Shown here piece by piece: positions 42,548 through 50,108 of a stretch of DNA of 54,162 nt. This DNA is from JBBIND01 sp037444075 (lineage in GTDB: Bacteria; Acidobacteriota; Terriglobia; Bryobacterales; Bryobacteraceae). The stretch is taken from NCBI GenBank assembly GCA_037444075.1, contig JBBIND010000020.1:1-54162 (forward strand), in the 5' to 3' direction. Each line of letters opens with the position of its first letter. Within the stretch, counting starts at the first letter, position 1. A program made the translations under genes and the position numbers. The notes beneath the pieces are model-generated. The model did not search any database. It was given only the letters and a program-made list of their open reading frames with translations, and had not been told where the DNA came from.

Positions 42548-42710
42548 TCTCGCCCGCCAGGGAGCGGCGGATGAGGCCGATCAGTTCGGGCGGCAGATGG
42601 GAGATGTTGCCGAGGGTCTCGTGGCGGACCTGGGAGCCGGCGCGGAAGGTGCGGCGGAGCAGATGGGTTTGGTAGAGCTTGCCTTTGTAGGCGCGAGAGG
42701 TGGTGGCCAC
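42548..42710 (-). pseudogene. N-terminal fragment of an IS1634-type transposase
   Basis: On the minus strand from a GTG at 42710 the frame reads ATTSRAYKGKLYQTHLLRRTFR, then VRHETLGNISHLPPELIGLI and RRSLAGE, which is the start of IS1634/IS4-like transposases. About 55 residues remain before the sequence runs into the broken RCK gene. The catalytic part is missing, so it cannot move by itself. It probably marks an insertion followed by a deletion. The 161 bases between 42711 and the radical SAM gene hold no other gene I can identify. Confidence 0.6.
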
Positions 42711-42871
42711 ATGAACCGGGCAATCCTGGACGCCATAGCCTTTTGTAAGGCATCAGAGCGATTCGTGCAAGGCGGCAGTGTCATGTTTCGTGGCTACATT
42801 TGGAAGACCGGACACGATCCATCCGCTTGAATTGGAGGGGGTTGGGTCAATTCATGTGGTGGAACTTCGGC

Positions 42872-43999
42872 TTAGTCACGGGAAGCCCCGAGCAGACGGA
42901 GGGCGAACCGGGAAAAAAAACCGCGGCGGGCCGGGTTGAGGAACATCCAATCAAGCAGGGAAACGAGGGTGGGGACGCGAAAATCGGGATCGCGGCGGCG
43001 GCGCCGGTCAAGGATTCCGGCCAGCGTTTCGCGCGGTTGCTCGCGAAAGGCGTCGAGCATGGCGGTTTGATGAACGCAGGAGATGGTGCACAAGGGAGCG
43101 CAAGGCTTGGGCTGCGCGGCGTAGCGCTGGAGATGCTCGAACGTGTATTGCTGGAGCGGAATGGCCGGAGCCCCGCGCTGCTGGGAACAGAAATGGACGA
43201 GGCCGTCCTCGCAGATATAGAGGAAGCGGCCGCCGGCGCGGCAATGCCAGGAGTTGGGGCGGCCTTCGACGATGGCCTGCTGGAACCGGTCGTAATGGGC
43301 GAAGGAGAACAGTCCGTTGCCGAGCCCGGTGATGCGTTCCTGCACGGCGCGGTGGGCCGGGTCGAGCGGTTTCAACTGGCCGTTGTGGTCATGCAGGATG
43401 CCTACAGTGGACTGGAATCCCAGCTCGCGCGCGCGCACGGCGATCCGGTAGGCGTCCTCGGGATGGCGCACGCCGCAGCCGAGCACAGAGTTGATGGTCA
43501 CGTCGAATTCGGCATGTTCGGCCAGCCACTTCAATTTTTGATCCAGCACGTGCAGGCTCTTCTTCGATACCTCATCCGGCCGGGCATTATCGATGCTGAT
43601 CTGCAGGTAGTCGAGACCTGCGCGGTTGAGGCCGCGGATGCGATCCGGGGTAAGCAGCAAGCCGTTGGTGATGAGAGTGGCGATGGCGCCGCCGCGGCGG
43701 ATGCGCTGAATGAGCAGGTCGAGCTCCGGGTGGAGGGTGGGCTCGCCGCCGCTGATGGTGATGATGGTTGTACCGAGCCGTGTGAGATGGCCGATCCGCT
43801 CAAGCATCGCCTGTGTGGGGACTGGCGCGGAGGTCTTGTCGTGCTCCTTACAGTAGGCGCAATCGAGATTGCAGCGGCGCGACGGGATGATCTGCGCCAG
43901 GATGGGATGGTGCGGGGAATGCATGGCGCGGGCGAACATGCGCGCTTCCCGGTACTTCCGGAAAACGCGGTTACGAGTGCGGCGAAAGCGCGTGCCCAT
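42872..43999 (-). CDS. Radical SAM protein with SPASM-like C-terminal cysteines
   Basis: A 375-residue radical SAM enzyme. The [4Fe-4S] motif is C43, C47 and C50 in RRCNLDCAYCKEHD, with SAM-binding ISGGEPTLHPELD following. Extra cysteines in the C-terminal half (WHCRAGGRFLYICEDGLVHFC, then CAPLCTISCVH) suggest a SPASM-like auxiliary cluster. The early MGTRFRRTRNRVFRKYREARMF fits the opening of this radical SAM subgroup, which I place on 43999. Substrate and product are unknown. No peptide-precursor gene is visible nearby. It sits between two IS remnants, so its neighbourhood has been rearranged. Confidence 0.85.
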   Translation of the reverse strand: MGTRFRRTRNRVFRKYREARMFARAMHSPHHPILAQIIPSRRCNLDCAYCKEHDKTSAPVPTQAMLERIGHLTRLGTTIITISGGEPTLHPELDLLIQRIRRGGAIATLITNGLLLTPDRIRGLNRAGLDYLQISIDNARPDEVSKKSLHVLDQKLKWLAEHAEFDVTINSVLGCGVRHPEDAYRIAVRARELGFQSTVGILHDHNGQLKPLDPAHRAVQERITGLGNGLFSFAHYDRFQQAIVEGRPNSWHCRAGGRFLYICEDGLVHFCSQQRGAPAIPLQQYTFEHLQRYAAQPKPCAPLCTISCVHQTAMLDAFREQPRETLAGILDRRRRRDPDFRVPTLVSLLDWMFLNPARRGFFSRFALRLLGASRD

Positions 44000-44014
44000 G
44001 CGGCAAGATTAATT

Positions 44015-44596
44015 TTACCGTAACAGTTCAGGTGGGGATCGGTTGAGCAGGGAAGCGGCGGGTTGACGGCGACGATGACTGCGGATCGCTGCTGAGAGAT
44101 AGGCCAGCATGTGGAGGCCTTGCAGGCCGCAGGTCTCGGCGCGGTCAGCAAGCGAGATGTAGCCAGTTCGCCCTTTTCGCTGCGGTTGCCGAAGCAGATT
44201 TTGCGCCACTGCACGCCGGTGCGGAGGGCGCGTTCGACGCTGTTGTTGGTGGGTTCTACCCCCGCGTGTTCGAGGAAGGCGAAGAGCCGCTTGTGGTGCC
44301 CGAAAAGTGCCGTGGCGAGATGGCAGACCTCGCGGTGAGGGCTATCCAAATGCTGCTCGGCCAACGCGAAGCTCCGTTTTTGAATAGGGATGGAGCGCAG
44401 CAGCAGTTGACGCCGAATCAAGTTGGCGGTCTAAATCCGCGATCTACTGTTCGGCATCGGCGATCTGCTTCTCTTGTTCAGCGATCTCTGCGGCCTGACG
44501 GCGGATCTGCTGTTCCCTGTCAGCCAACTCCCGGCGAAGCCGTTCGCTCTCTCGTTCCAGATCGCTCGCGAACCGAAGGCGATGCCGCGCACTCAT
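44015..44596 (-). pseudogene. IS66 family transposase, deleted and frameshifted
   Basis: The minus strand from ATG 44596 gives a 50-residue coiled coil (LERESERLRRELADREQQI...EQEKQIADAEQ) stopped by TAG at 44444. The IS66 signature IADLDRQL lies just past the stop. After a deletion the C-terminal part appears: RRQLLLRSIP, FAFLEHAGVEPTNNSVERALR, QWRKICFGNRSEKG, then in another frame GYISLADRAETCGLQGLHMLAYL. The central catalytic core is gone. The ERALR/NNSVERA block is the IS66 DDE C-terminal region. It cannot encode a functional transposase. Confidence 0.78.
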
Positions 44597-44665
44597 CCAC
44601 CATACGTTAAACGATTCGGCGGAATTTGTTCAGCAAAATCGACCCGGGTACCTGAACTGTTACGG
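44018..44665. mobile_element. Deleted IS66 element with perfect 16-bp terminal inverted repeats
   Basis: CCGTAACAGTTCAGGT at 44018-44033 and its reverse complement ACCTGAACTGTTACGG at 44650-44665 bound the transposase remnant. IS66 ends begin with GTAA, as these do after the CC. The element is about 650 bp, whereas complete IS66 copies are about 2.5 kb, so it is an internally deleted derivative. I could not find an 8-bp target duplication: the flanks ATTTTA.. and GGGATC.. do not match. The left end lies 19 bases before the radical SAM start. Confidence 0.75.
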
Positions 44666-44791
44666 GGATCCTATCCGCCCTGACGGCGGATTGCCGGGGC
44701 CAGACGGGGCCGAGCCGGCCTCGAACACAGCGCCCCGAGGGAGCTCTGCCTGGTAGCGCAATACCCCATCTGGGCATCCGCCCGGAAGCTC

Positions 44792-44821
44792 TTGCAGCCT
44801 GGCACCCGTGCCACTTATACT
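44792..44821 (+). promoter_or_regulatory. Promoter with palindromic operator for the third Oar-like receptor
   Basis: TTGCAG (44792-44797), an 18-base spacer and TATACT (44816-44821) lie 59 bases before the ATG 44881. The spacer contains TGGCACCCGTGCCA (44800-44813), a perfect 6-bp inverted repeat around CC. A repressor bound there would block the promoter. I considered a sigma-54 site, but the -12 element is absent. Confidence 0.55.
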
Positions 44822-44880
44822 TGTGCGCAGCGATTTCAGAATCTCGCACTACTGCTTTGTCTGAACTAGGAGAGCACTAT

Positions 44881-47800
44881 ATGGGCAAGAAGTTAGTCAT
44901 GCTGGCGGCGATACTAGTGTGCGCCGCCCAGCTTGACGCGCAAAACATCAGCGGTATCGTAAGCGGCACGGTCAAGGATCCCGCCGGGTCCGTGATCCCT
45001 AACGCTGCCATCGAACTTACAAACCAAGCCACGGGAGTGGCGCAGAAGATCTCCACGAACGAGGCGGGGCTGTTCGTCTTCCCGAGCGTTCTGCCAGGCG
45101 CCTACACGCTGGAGATAACGGTAAGCGGCTTCCGCCCTCACCAGGTACGGGATCTCGCCGTGACCGCGAATGAGCGCCGTTCGGTTGGTGAGATCGTCCT
45201 CCAGGTGGGCCAGTTGACTGAGAAGATCGAGGTCATGGCAGAGGCTACGCCTGTGCAAACGGCCTCCAGCGAACGCTCCGGGCTGGTCTCGGGTGACCAG
45301 ATTCTCAACCTGGCCATCAAGGGCCGGGACTTCCTTGGACTGCTTTCCACACTGCCCGGCATCATCGACACGCGCGCCGGAGCGCGGGAGGTGGTAACCA
45401 CGGGAGGCGTCATCTCCGGCCTGCACATCAACGGCGGCCGTGAGACTTCCATCATGTACGCGCTGGATGGCATCTCGGCGGTGGACACTGGTTCCAACAC
45501 CAGCGTGCACAACTCGCCCAACATGGACGCCATCAGCGAGATCAAGGTGCTCACCAGCAACTACCAGGCTGAGCACGGCCGCAACAGCGCCGGCACCATC
45601 AACGTCATCATCAAGAACGGCACGCAGAATTTCCGCGGCAGCGCCTACTGGTACTACCGGCATGAGAGCCTCAACGCCAACAGCTTCTTCGGCAACCGCA
45701 CCGGCACGCCCAAGCCGCTGTACCGGTTCAACAACGGCGGCTACTCGGTGGGCGGACCCGTCTACGTCCCCGGCAAATTCAACATCAATCGCGACAAGCT
45801 CTTCTTCTTCTTCTCGCAAGAATACGTGCGGCGGCGCCTGTACCCCGGCGTGCGCTTCGTCACTACCCCCACCGCACTCCAGCGCGCCGGCGACTTTTCG
45901 GAAACCCGCGACCTGAATGGAGCGCTGATCGCCATCCGGGATCCTCTGGCCGGCCAGAACTTCCCCGGCAACATCGTGCCCAGGTCGCGCATTCACACCC
46001 TCGGGCAGTCGATTTTGAACTTCTTCCCGCTGCCTAACTACGTGGAGACGGATCCGGCTCTGCGGTTCTCCCGTAACTACCGCAGCAACCTGAGCGGGAG
46101 AAACCCGCGGCGCCAGGACGTGATCCGCGTGGACTACAGCGTCACGCCGACACTGACGGCTTACTTCCGGGGCATCCGGGACAACGACGACGAGGATTGG
46201 CCGTATGGCTCCTGGGTGTCCGGAAGCATCAACTACGATCTGACCAACACGTTCCGCCCGCAGCGCGGGCGAGGCGGCGTGCTCAACATCACCAAGCTGA
46301 TCAGCCCCACCACGGTTAACGAGTTCACCATGGGCGCGACCACCCGCGGGCAGACCTTCAACCCGGTGGATCCCAGCAAAGTGGCGCGCAGCCAGATGGG
46401 CAACATCGGCCAGTGGTACCCGGCTTCCAATGAGTCGAATGCCATCCCGAACATCACCTTCGGCGGCGTGCCCAACGCCATCAATCCCTCGCTCGGCAAC
46501 ATCCCCTATACGAACGAGAACCCCGTGTTTACCTTTGCTAACAACCTGAGCAAAGTAGTGGGCACGCACATGCTGAAATTCGGAGTCTACATCGAGCGAA
46601 TGCGCAAGGATGAGGTGGGCGGCCCCAACACTCGCGGAGCCTTCGCATTCAGCCGCGACGCCAACAACCCGCTGGAAGCCAACTACGCTTTCGCCAACGC
46701 GCTGCTGGGGAACTTCCAGAGCTACTCGGAGGGCACATTCCGGCCTTACTCGCACTACCGCTACACCCAGGTGGAGTTCTACGCTCAGGACGCCTGGAAG
46801 ATTTCCAGCCGCCTTACGGTGGATTACGGTGTGCGTTTCTACAACGCTCCCTCGGCGCACGATGACCGCTTCGCCATCACGACGTTTGACCCTGGCATGT
46901 ATGACCCGAAAACCGCGGCCGTGCTGATCCGTCCGGGCCGGGACGCCGCCGGCCGGCGCGCCGGAGTCGATCCGCGCACCGGACAGGTCTACCCGCTGCC
47001 CTACATCGGTTTGTTTGTCCCCGGCTCCGGCAACGCCGCGCCCGGCATGGTGGTGGGCGGCAAGGGCTACAACCCCAAGCTCTATGACTCTCCGCTCCTT
47101 GCCGTCGGTCCTCGCATCGGTTTCGCGTACGACCCCAAGGGCGACGGCAAGACAGCCATCCGCGCCGGCTTCGGCCTCTTCTACGACCGGCCTCAAGGCA
47201 ACGTCTACTCCGGCACCAACGGCCAGCCGCCGGTGGCCTATACCCCCACGCTGTTCTACAGCAGCCTGGACACTTTCCTTCAGGCTCAGGGCGCGGTCGG
47301 CCCCAGCAGCGTGAACGCCCCGCAAGTCGGCAAGCAGCCGCTGCCCCGCGTCATGAATTTCAGCGTGGGCGTGCAGCGCGAGGTGGGCTTCAACACCGTG
47401 GTGGACGCCGCCTATGTGGGCAGTCTTGGGAGAAACCTGCTTTACGTCCGCAACATCAATCCCATCGCCCTGTACGCGCGCTTCGACCCGGCCAACGTCG
47501 ACGTCACCACGGGCAGCGCGCTGCCGGACAACTTCCTGCGTCCCTACCAGGGCCTCAGCACCATCAACGTGCGCGGTTTCGGCGCTACTTCCAATTACCA
47601 CTCCGCGCAAGTGACCGCCAACCGGCGCATGGCGCGCGGTCTCCAGTTTGGCGTTTCCTACACCTTTTCGAAGACCCTGGGCGTGGGGGCGGCTGACTTC
47701 GACGGCGTGAGCCCTTACTTCCCGATGCGCGAGCGCAACTACGGGTTGATTGGCTGGGACATGACGCACGTGCTCAGCGTCAACTACGCCTGGAACATCC

Positions 47801-48318
47801 CCAGCCCTGCCAGGAACAACGCCGTGCTTCACGGTCTCCTCGGCAACTGGCAGATCTCGGGTATCTCCTCGTTCCTTTCCGGAACTCCCTTCACTCCGGG
47901 CTTTTCCACTTCAGACACGGTGGATTTGACAGGCTCCAACGAAGGGTCCCGGATTACCGTCGTGGGCGACCCCAAACTGCCGAAGAGCGAGCGAACCTTC
48001 TTCCGCAACTTCAAGACGGAGATGTTCGCGCGTACTCCGGCACGCGATTTCGGCAACGCCGGCATCGGTTTGCTGCGCGGTCCCGGCACCAACAACTGGG
48101 ACATCAGCATCTCCAAGCGCGTGCCGGTTTCGGGTGAGGAGCGCTATTTCCAGTTCCGCGCCGAGTTCTACAACGCCTTCAACCATACTCAGTTCTCGAG
48201 CATCGATACGGGCGCGCGCTTCAACCCTCAGGGCCAACAAATCAACGCCAATTTTGGCGCCTACAACGGCGCTCGTGATCCGCGGCGCATTCAGCTTTCA
48301 CTGCGCTTCATGTTCTGA
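44881..48318 (+). CDS. Oar-like TonB-dependent receptor with carboxypeptidase-regulatory domain (third copy)
   Basis: A 1145-residue outer-membrane protein. The signal peptide (residues 1-20) ends LDAQ. The carboxypeptidase-regulatory domain reads GIVSGTVKDPAGSVIPNAAIELTN. A plug region follows (LAIKGRDFLGLLSTLPGI, GLHINGGRETSIMYALDGISAVDTG, with STNPNMDAI-like NSPNMDAISEIKVLTSNYQAEHGRNSAG), then a barrel ending in the aromatic LRFMF. ATG 44881 was chosen because it begins the signal peptide and follows AGGAG at about 44866. The ligand is unknown. It is transcribed alone from the operator-bearing promoter and is followed by a strong hairpin at 48360-48390. Confidence 0.9.
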   Translation: MGKKLVMLAAILVCAAQLDAQNISGIVSGTVKDPAGSVIPNAAIELTNQATGVAQKISTNEAGLFVFPSVLPGAYTLEITVSGFRPHQVRDLAVTANERRSVGEIVLQVGQLTEKIEVMAEATPVQTASSERSGLVSGDQILNLAIKGRDFLGLLSTLPGIIDTRAGAREVVTTGGVISGLHINGGRETSIMYALDGISAVDTGSNTSVHNSPNMDAISEIKVLTSNYQAEHGRNSAGTINVIIKNGTQNFRGSAYWYYRHESLNANSFFGNRTGTPKPLYRFNNGGYSVGGPVYVPGKFNINRDKLFFFFSQEYVRRRLYPGVRFVTTPTALQRAGDFSETRDLNGALIAIRDPLAGQNFPGNIVPRSRIHTLGQSILNFFPLPNYVETDPALRFSRNYRSNLSGRNPRRQDVIRVDYSVTPTLTAYFRGIRDNDDEDWPYGSWVSGSINYDLTNTFRPQRGRGGVLNITKLISPTTVNEFTMGATTRGQTFNPVDPSKVARSQMGNIGQWYPASNESNAIPNITFGGVPNAINPSLGNIPYTNENPVFTFANNLSKVVGTHMLKFGVYIERMRKDEVGGPNTRGAFAFSRDANNPLEANYAFANALLGNFQSYSEGTFRPYSHYRYTQVEFYAQDAWKISSRLTVDYGVRFYNAPSAHDDRFAITTFDPGMYDPKTAAVLIRPGRDAAGRRAGVDPRTGQVYPLPYIGLFVPGSGNAAPGMVVGGKGYNPKLYDSPLLAVGPRIGFAYDPKGDGKTAIRAGFGLFYDRPQGNVYSGTNGQPPVAYTPTLFYSSLDTFLQAQGAVGPSSVNAPQVGKQPLPRVMNFSVGVQREVGFNTVVDAAYVGSLGRNLLYVRNINPIALYARFDPANVDVTTGSALPDNFLRPYQGLSTINVRGFGATSNYHSAQVTANRRMARGLQFGVSYTFSKTLGVGAADFDGVSPYFPMRERNYGLIGWDMTHVLSVNYAWNIPSPARNNAVLHGLLGNWQISGISSFLSGTPFTPGFSTSDTVDLTGSNEGSRITVVGDPKLPKSERTFFRNFKTEMFARTPARDFGNAGIGLLRGPGTNNWDISISKRVPVSGEERYFQFRAEFYNAFNHTQFSSIDTGARFNPQGQQINANFGAYNGARDPRRIQLSLRFMF

Positions 48319-48359
48319 GCGCAGCGGCACCTGACCGGCAGTACATCGAATCAGGCACG

Positions 48360-48390
48360 CGAGCACGGCGAAGCGGTAACGCCGTGCTCG
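48360..48390 (+). terminator. Probable intrinsic terminator after the third receptor
   Basis: CGAGCACGGCG (48360-48370) and CGCCGTGCTCG (48380-48390) form a perfect 11-bp stem with a 9-base loop, followed by TGTCTCTTG, 42 bases after the receptor stop codon. Confidence 0.62.
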
Positions 48391-48577
48391 TGTCTCTTGA
48401 AGTTGCCTGAGTTCCAGGAGCCGCTCGCGCGGCTCGACGGGATTCCGCGCCTTCCGCGTATAGAGGAGGTCGTTGGAGTCCGGTGAAGCCGTCGGCTGGA
48501 GTTAGTCTCAACCAGGGGATGCCGGAACGCCTGTGTGAAGCCTCGAACGGGACTAGCGGCGCCGGAAATTCGCGGGC

Positions 48578-48783
48578 TCAGCCGGGCGTTGGCGGCTTGA
48601 CCGGTTTGCCCGTGCGCTTGTCCCACCAGGCGTGCCTTAAACCCGACGCGATCCGGTGTGCAGCGTGGCAGTCTGTACACACAACCGATTTGGGGTCAGT
48701 CTTCTCCGGAACGCGCTCCCGCCGGCGCTGCAACATGAGTTGGGCCGGCGCATCGCCAGCTTCTTGAGCGGTTGATGATATCA
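48578..48783 (-). pseudogene. C-terminal fragment of a multiheme cytochrome c-like gene
   Basis: On the minus strand the frame ends with DPKSVVCTDCHAAHRIASGLRH and WWDKRTGKPVKPPTPG before a stop at 48578. CTDCH is a heme-binding CxxCH motif, and the surrounding pattern matches the last heme of acidobacterial periplasmic cytochromes. Only about 68 residues from a possible ATG at 48783 remain and there is no signal peptide. It is a truncated relic or a small ORF; I favour the relic. The rest of the gap 48391-48811 shows no other gene. Confidence 0.5.
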
Positions 48784-48811
48784 TGAGCGGTCGGATTAAG
48801 ACCGCAGCCCT

Positions 48812-49201
48812 ATGCTGAAGACCGGCATCCTCAACCCCGCGATCAACAGTCTGCTCGCCCGGGTCCGCCATACGAACACCCTGGTGATCGCGGACCGCGG
48901 TTTTCCCTACTGGCCGCAGATTGAGACGGTGGATATCTCGCTTGTGGACGACGTTCCGCGCGTTCTGGATGTTCTCCAGGCGATCCGCGCCTGCTGCGTG
49001 ATCGGCCAGGTCACGATGGCCGAGGAGTTCCGCGGCGCGAACACGGAGGAAACTGTCCAGAGTTTCCTGAAGAGCTACGAGGGTCTTCCCGTGAGCTTTG
49101 TGCCGCATGTCGAACTCAAGAAGAGAGTGCCGCTCGCCATCGGACTGATCCGCACGGGCGACACCATTCAGTACGCCAACGTGATCCTGGAGTCGGCCTG
49201 A
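48812..49201 (+). CDS. RbsD/FucU family sugar mutarotase (pyranase)
   Basis: A 129-residue member of the RbsD/FucU family, which interconverts sugar anomers and pyranose/furanose forms. Near the N-terminus the catalytic H20 sits in RVRHTNTLVIADRGFPYWP, with D28 nearby, as in RbsD. The C-terminus ends in GDTIQYANVILESA with the usual Tyr. RbsD (ribose) and FucU (fucose) cannot be separated by eye. Next to it, across an N gap, lies a GDP-fucose-like cluster on the other strand, which favours a FucU-type role. A GCGGTC/GACCGC hairpin (48787-48805) lies just before the start. Confidence 0.9.
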   Translation: MLKTGILNPAINSLLARVRHTNTLVIADRGFPYWPQIETVDISLVDDVPRVLDVLQAIRACCVIGQVTMAEEFRGANTEETVQSFLKSYEGLPVSFVPHVELKKRVPLAIGLIRTGDTIQYANVILESA

Positions 49202-49205
49202 GCGG

Positions 49206-49215
49206 NNNNNNNNNN
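49206..49215. other. Assembly gap (10 N)
   Basis: Ten undefined bases between the RbsD/FucU gene and the sugar kinase gene. It makes the link between the two uncertain. Confidence 0.99.
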
Positions 49216-49247
49216 AAGACTTTATTCTTCAAGCTGCGGAAGTTGGG

Positions 49248-50063
49248 CTAATACTCTCCGTCTTCCCGGGTCCGTCCCGCCGCTCCGGGCAGCCTGACGC
49301 GGACGTGAAAAGACCCGGGAACAGGCTCCTCGGAGACCACGTACAGGTAGCCGCCTCCGCATCCTGAGTACATCGCGCCGGCGCAACGGGCCTGATACCA
49401 GGAGAGTAGTCCGCGAAGGTCGATATCAATCGTCGGATGGGCTACGGTGTAAGGCAGGATCGCCTCCCAGCAGCGCATGCACTCATTCATGGACGCGCCG
49501 AGTCCCTTGAGGTCCATCGCCGCCAACGCGTCAAAGCAGTCCATTCCGCTCTGTCCCAAACGGGCAATCCAGTCCGGATCGAGGTTCTTGATGCCCAGCG
49601 GGCTGTAGCCTCTCGGCCGCTGATTCACGGCGACCACGTGGATGACACGCTCAATCCACCTCGCCACTTCCGGGTCGCAATTGCTCTCGATATGCTCGGG
49701 GAAGTAACCGCCCTCGAAGCCGGCGTCGTAGTCGAGCCGGCTCACGCCGGGATAGATCAGCCCGATCATGTCCTGTGAGCCGGATGGCTCGGGCTTGTTC
49801 CGGTTTTCAGCGAAGTAAAGCTCCTTGGTGAGCTCCCTGCGATCCCGGTCCGGCAACTCGCCATTCCATATCTCGACGGCGACTTTGCGCGTGCCGCTCG
49901 CCATGCCGCAGCGGTCCATGAAGCGTATGTCCGGCTCCAGGCTCACTACCACCATCGAGCCCGGAGGCGACGGATTTCTGCTGGAGACGAAGGGCTGATC
50001 AATCCAGCCGCCCGCCAGGGCCATCCGTTGCGGTATGCGCGTGATCAGGGAGGAGATGTCCAT
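49248..50063 (-). CDS. Divergent GHMP kinase-like protein
   Basis: A 271-residue protein related to GHMP sugar kinases. It opens with RIPQRMALAGGWIDQPFVS, close to the family start R.P.R..LAGG..D.P. Later it has GSQDMIGLIYPGVSRLDY and a C-terminal GAMYSGCGGGYLYVVSEEPV, the usual final Gly-rich segment. The central ATP-binding loop P-x-x-x-G-L-x-S-S-A is not recognisable; CGMASGTRK stands near its place. It may therefore be an altered or inactive kinase. The start 50063 lies 45 bases after the epimerase stop, third in a three-gene operon. By analogy it would phosphorylate L-fucose or a related sugar at C1. Confidence 0.7.
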   Translation of the reverse strand: MDISSLITRIPQRMALAGGWIDQPFVSSRNPSPPGSMVVVSLEPDIRFMDRCGMASGTRKVAVEIWNGELPDRDRRELTKELYFAENRNKPEPSGSQDMIGLIYPGVSRLDYDAGFEGGYFPEHIESNCDPEVARWIERVIHVVAVNQRPRGYSPLGIKNLDPDWIARLGQSGMDCFDALAAMDLKGLGASMNECMRCWEAILPYTVAHPTIDIDLRGLLSWYQARCAGAMYSGCGGGYLYVVSEEPVPGSFHVRVRLPGAAGRTREDGEY

Positions 50064-50108
50064 CCGTCCAGCCTGCTGAGTACGGCTCTTCCGCAAAGCG
50101 CTATCCTC

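Noticed and set aside
44798..44820. Sigma-54 promoter before the third receptor
   Set aside because: TGGCAC fits the -24 part, but there is no TTGC at -12 at the right spacing. A sigma-70 promoter fits better.
44914..47832. A 972-residue open frame on the minus strand opposite the third receptor
   Set aside because: It lies entirely opposite a well-supported receptor gene and has the His/Val/Ala-rich composition of an antisense frame in GC-rich DNA.
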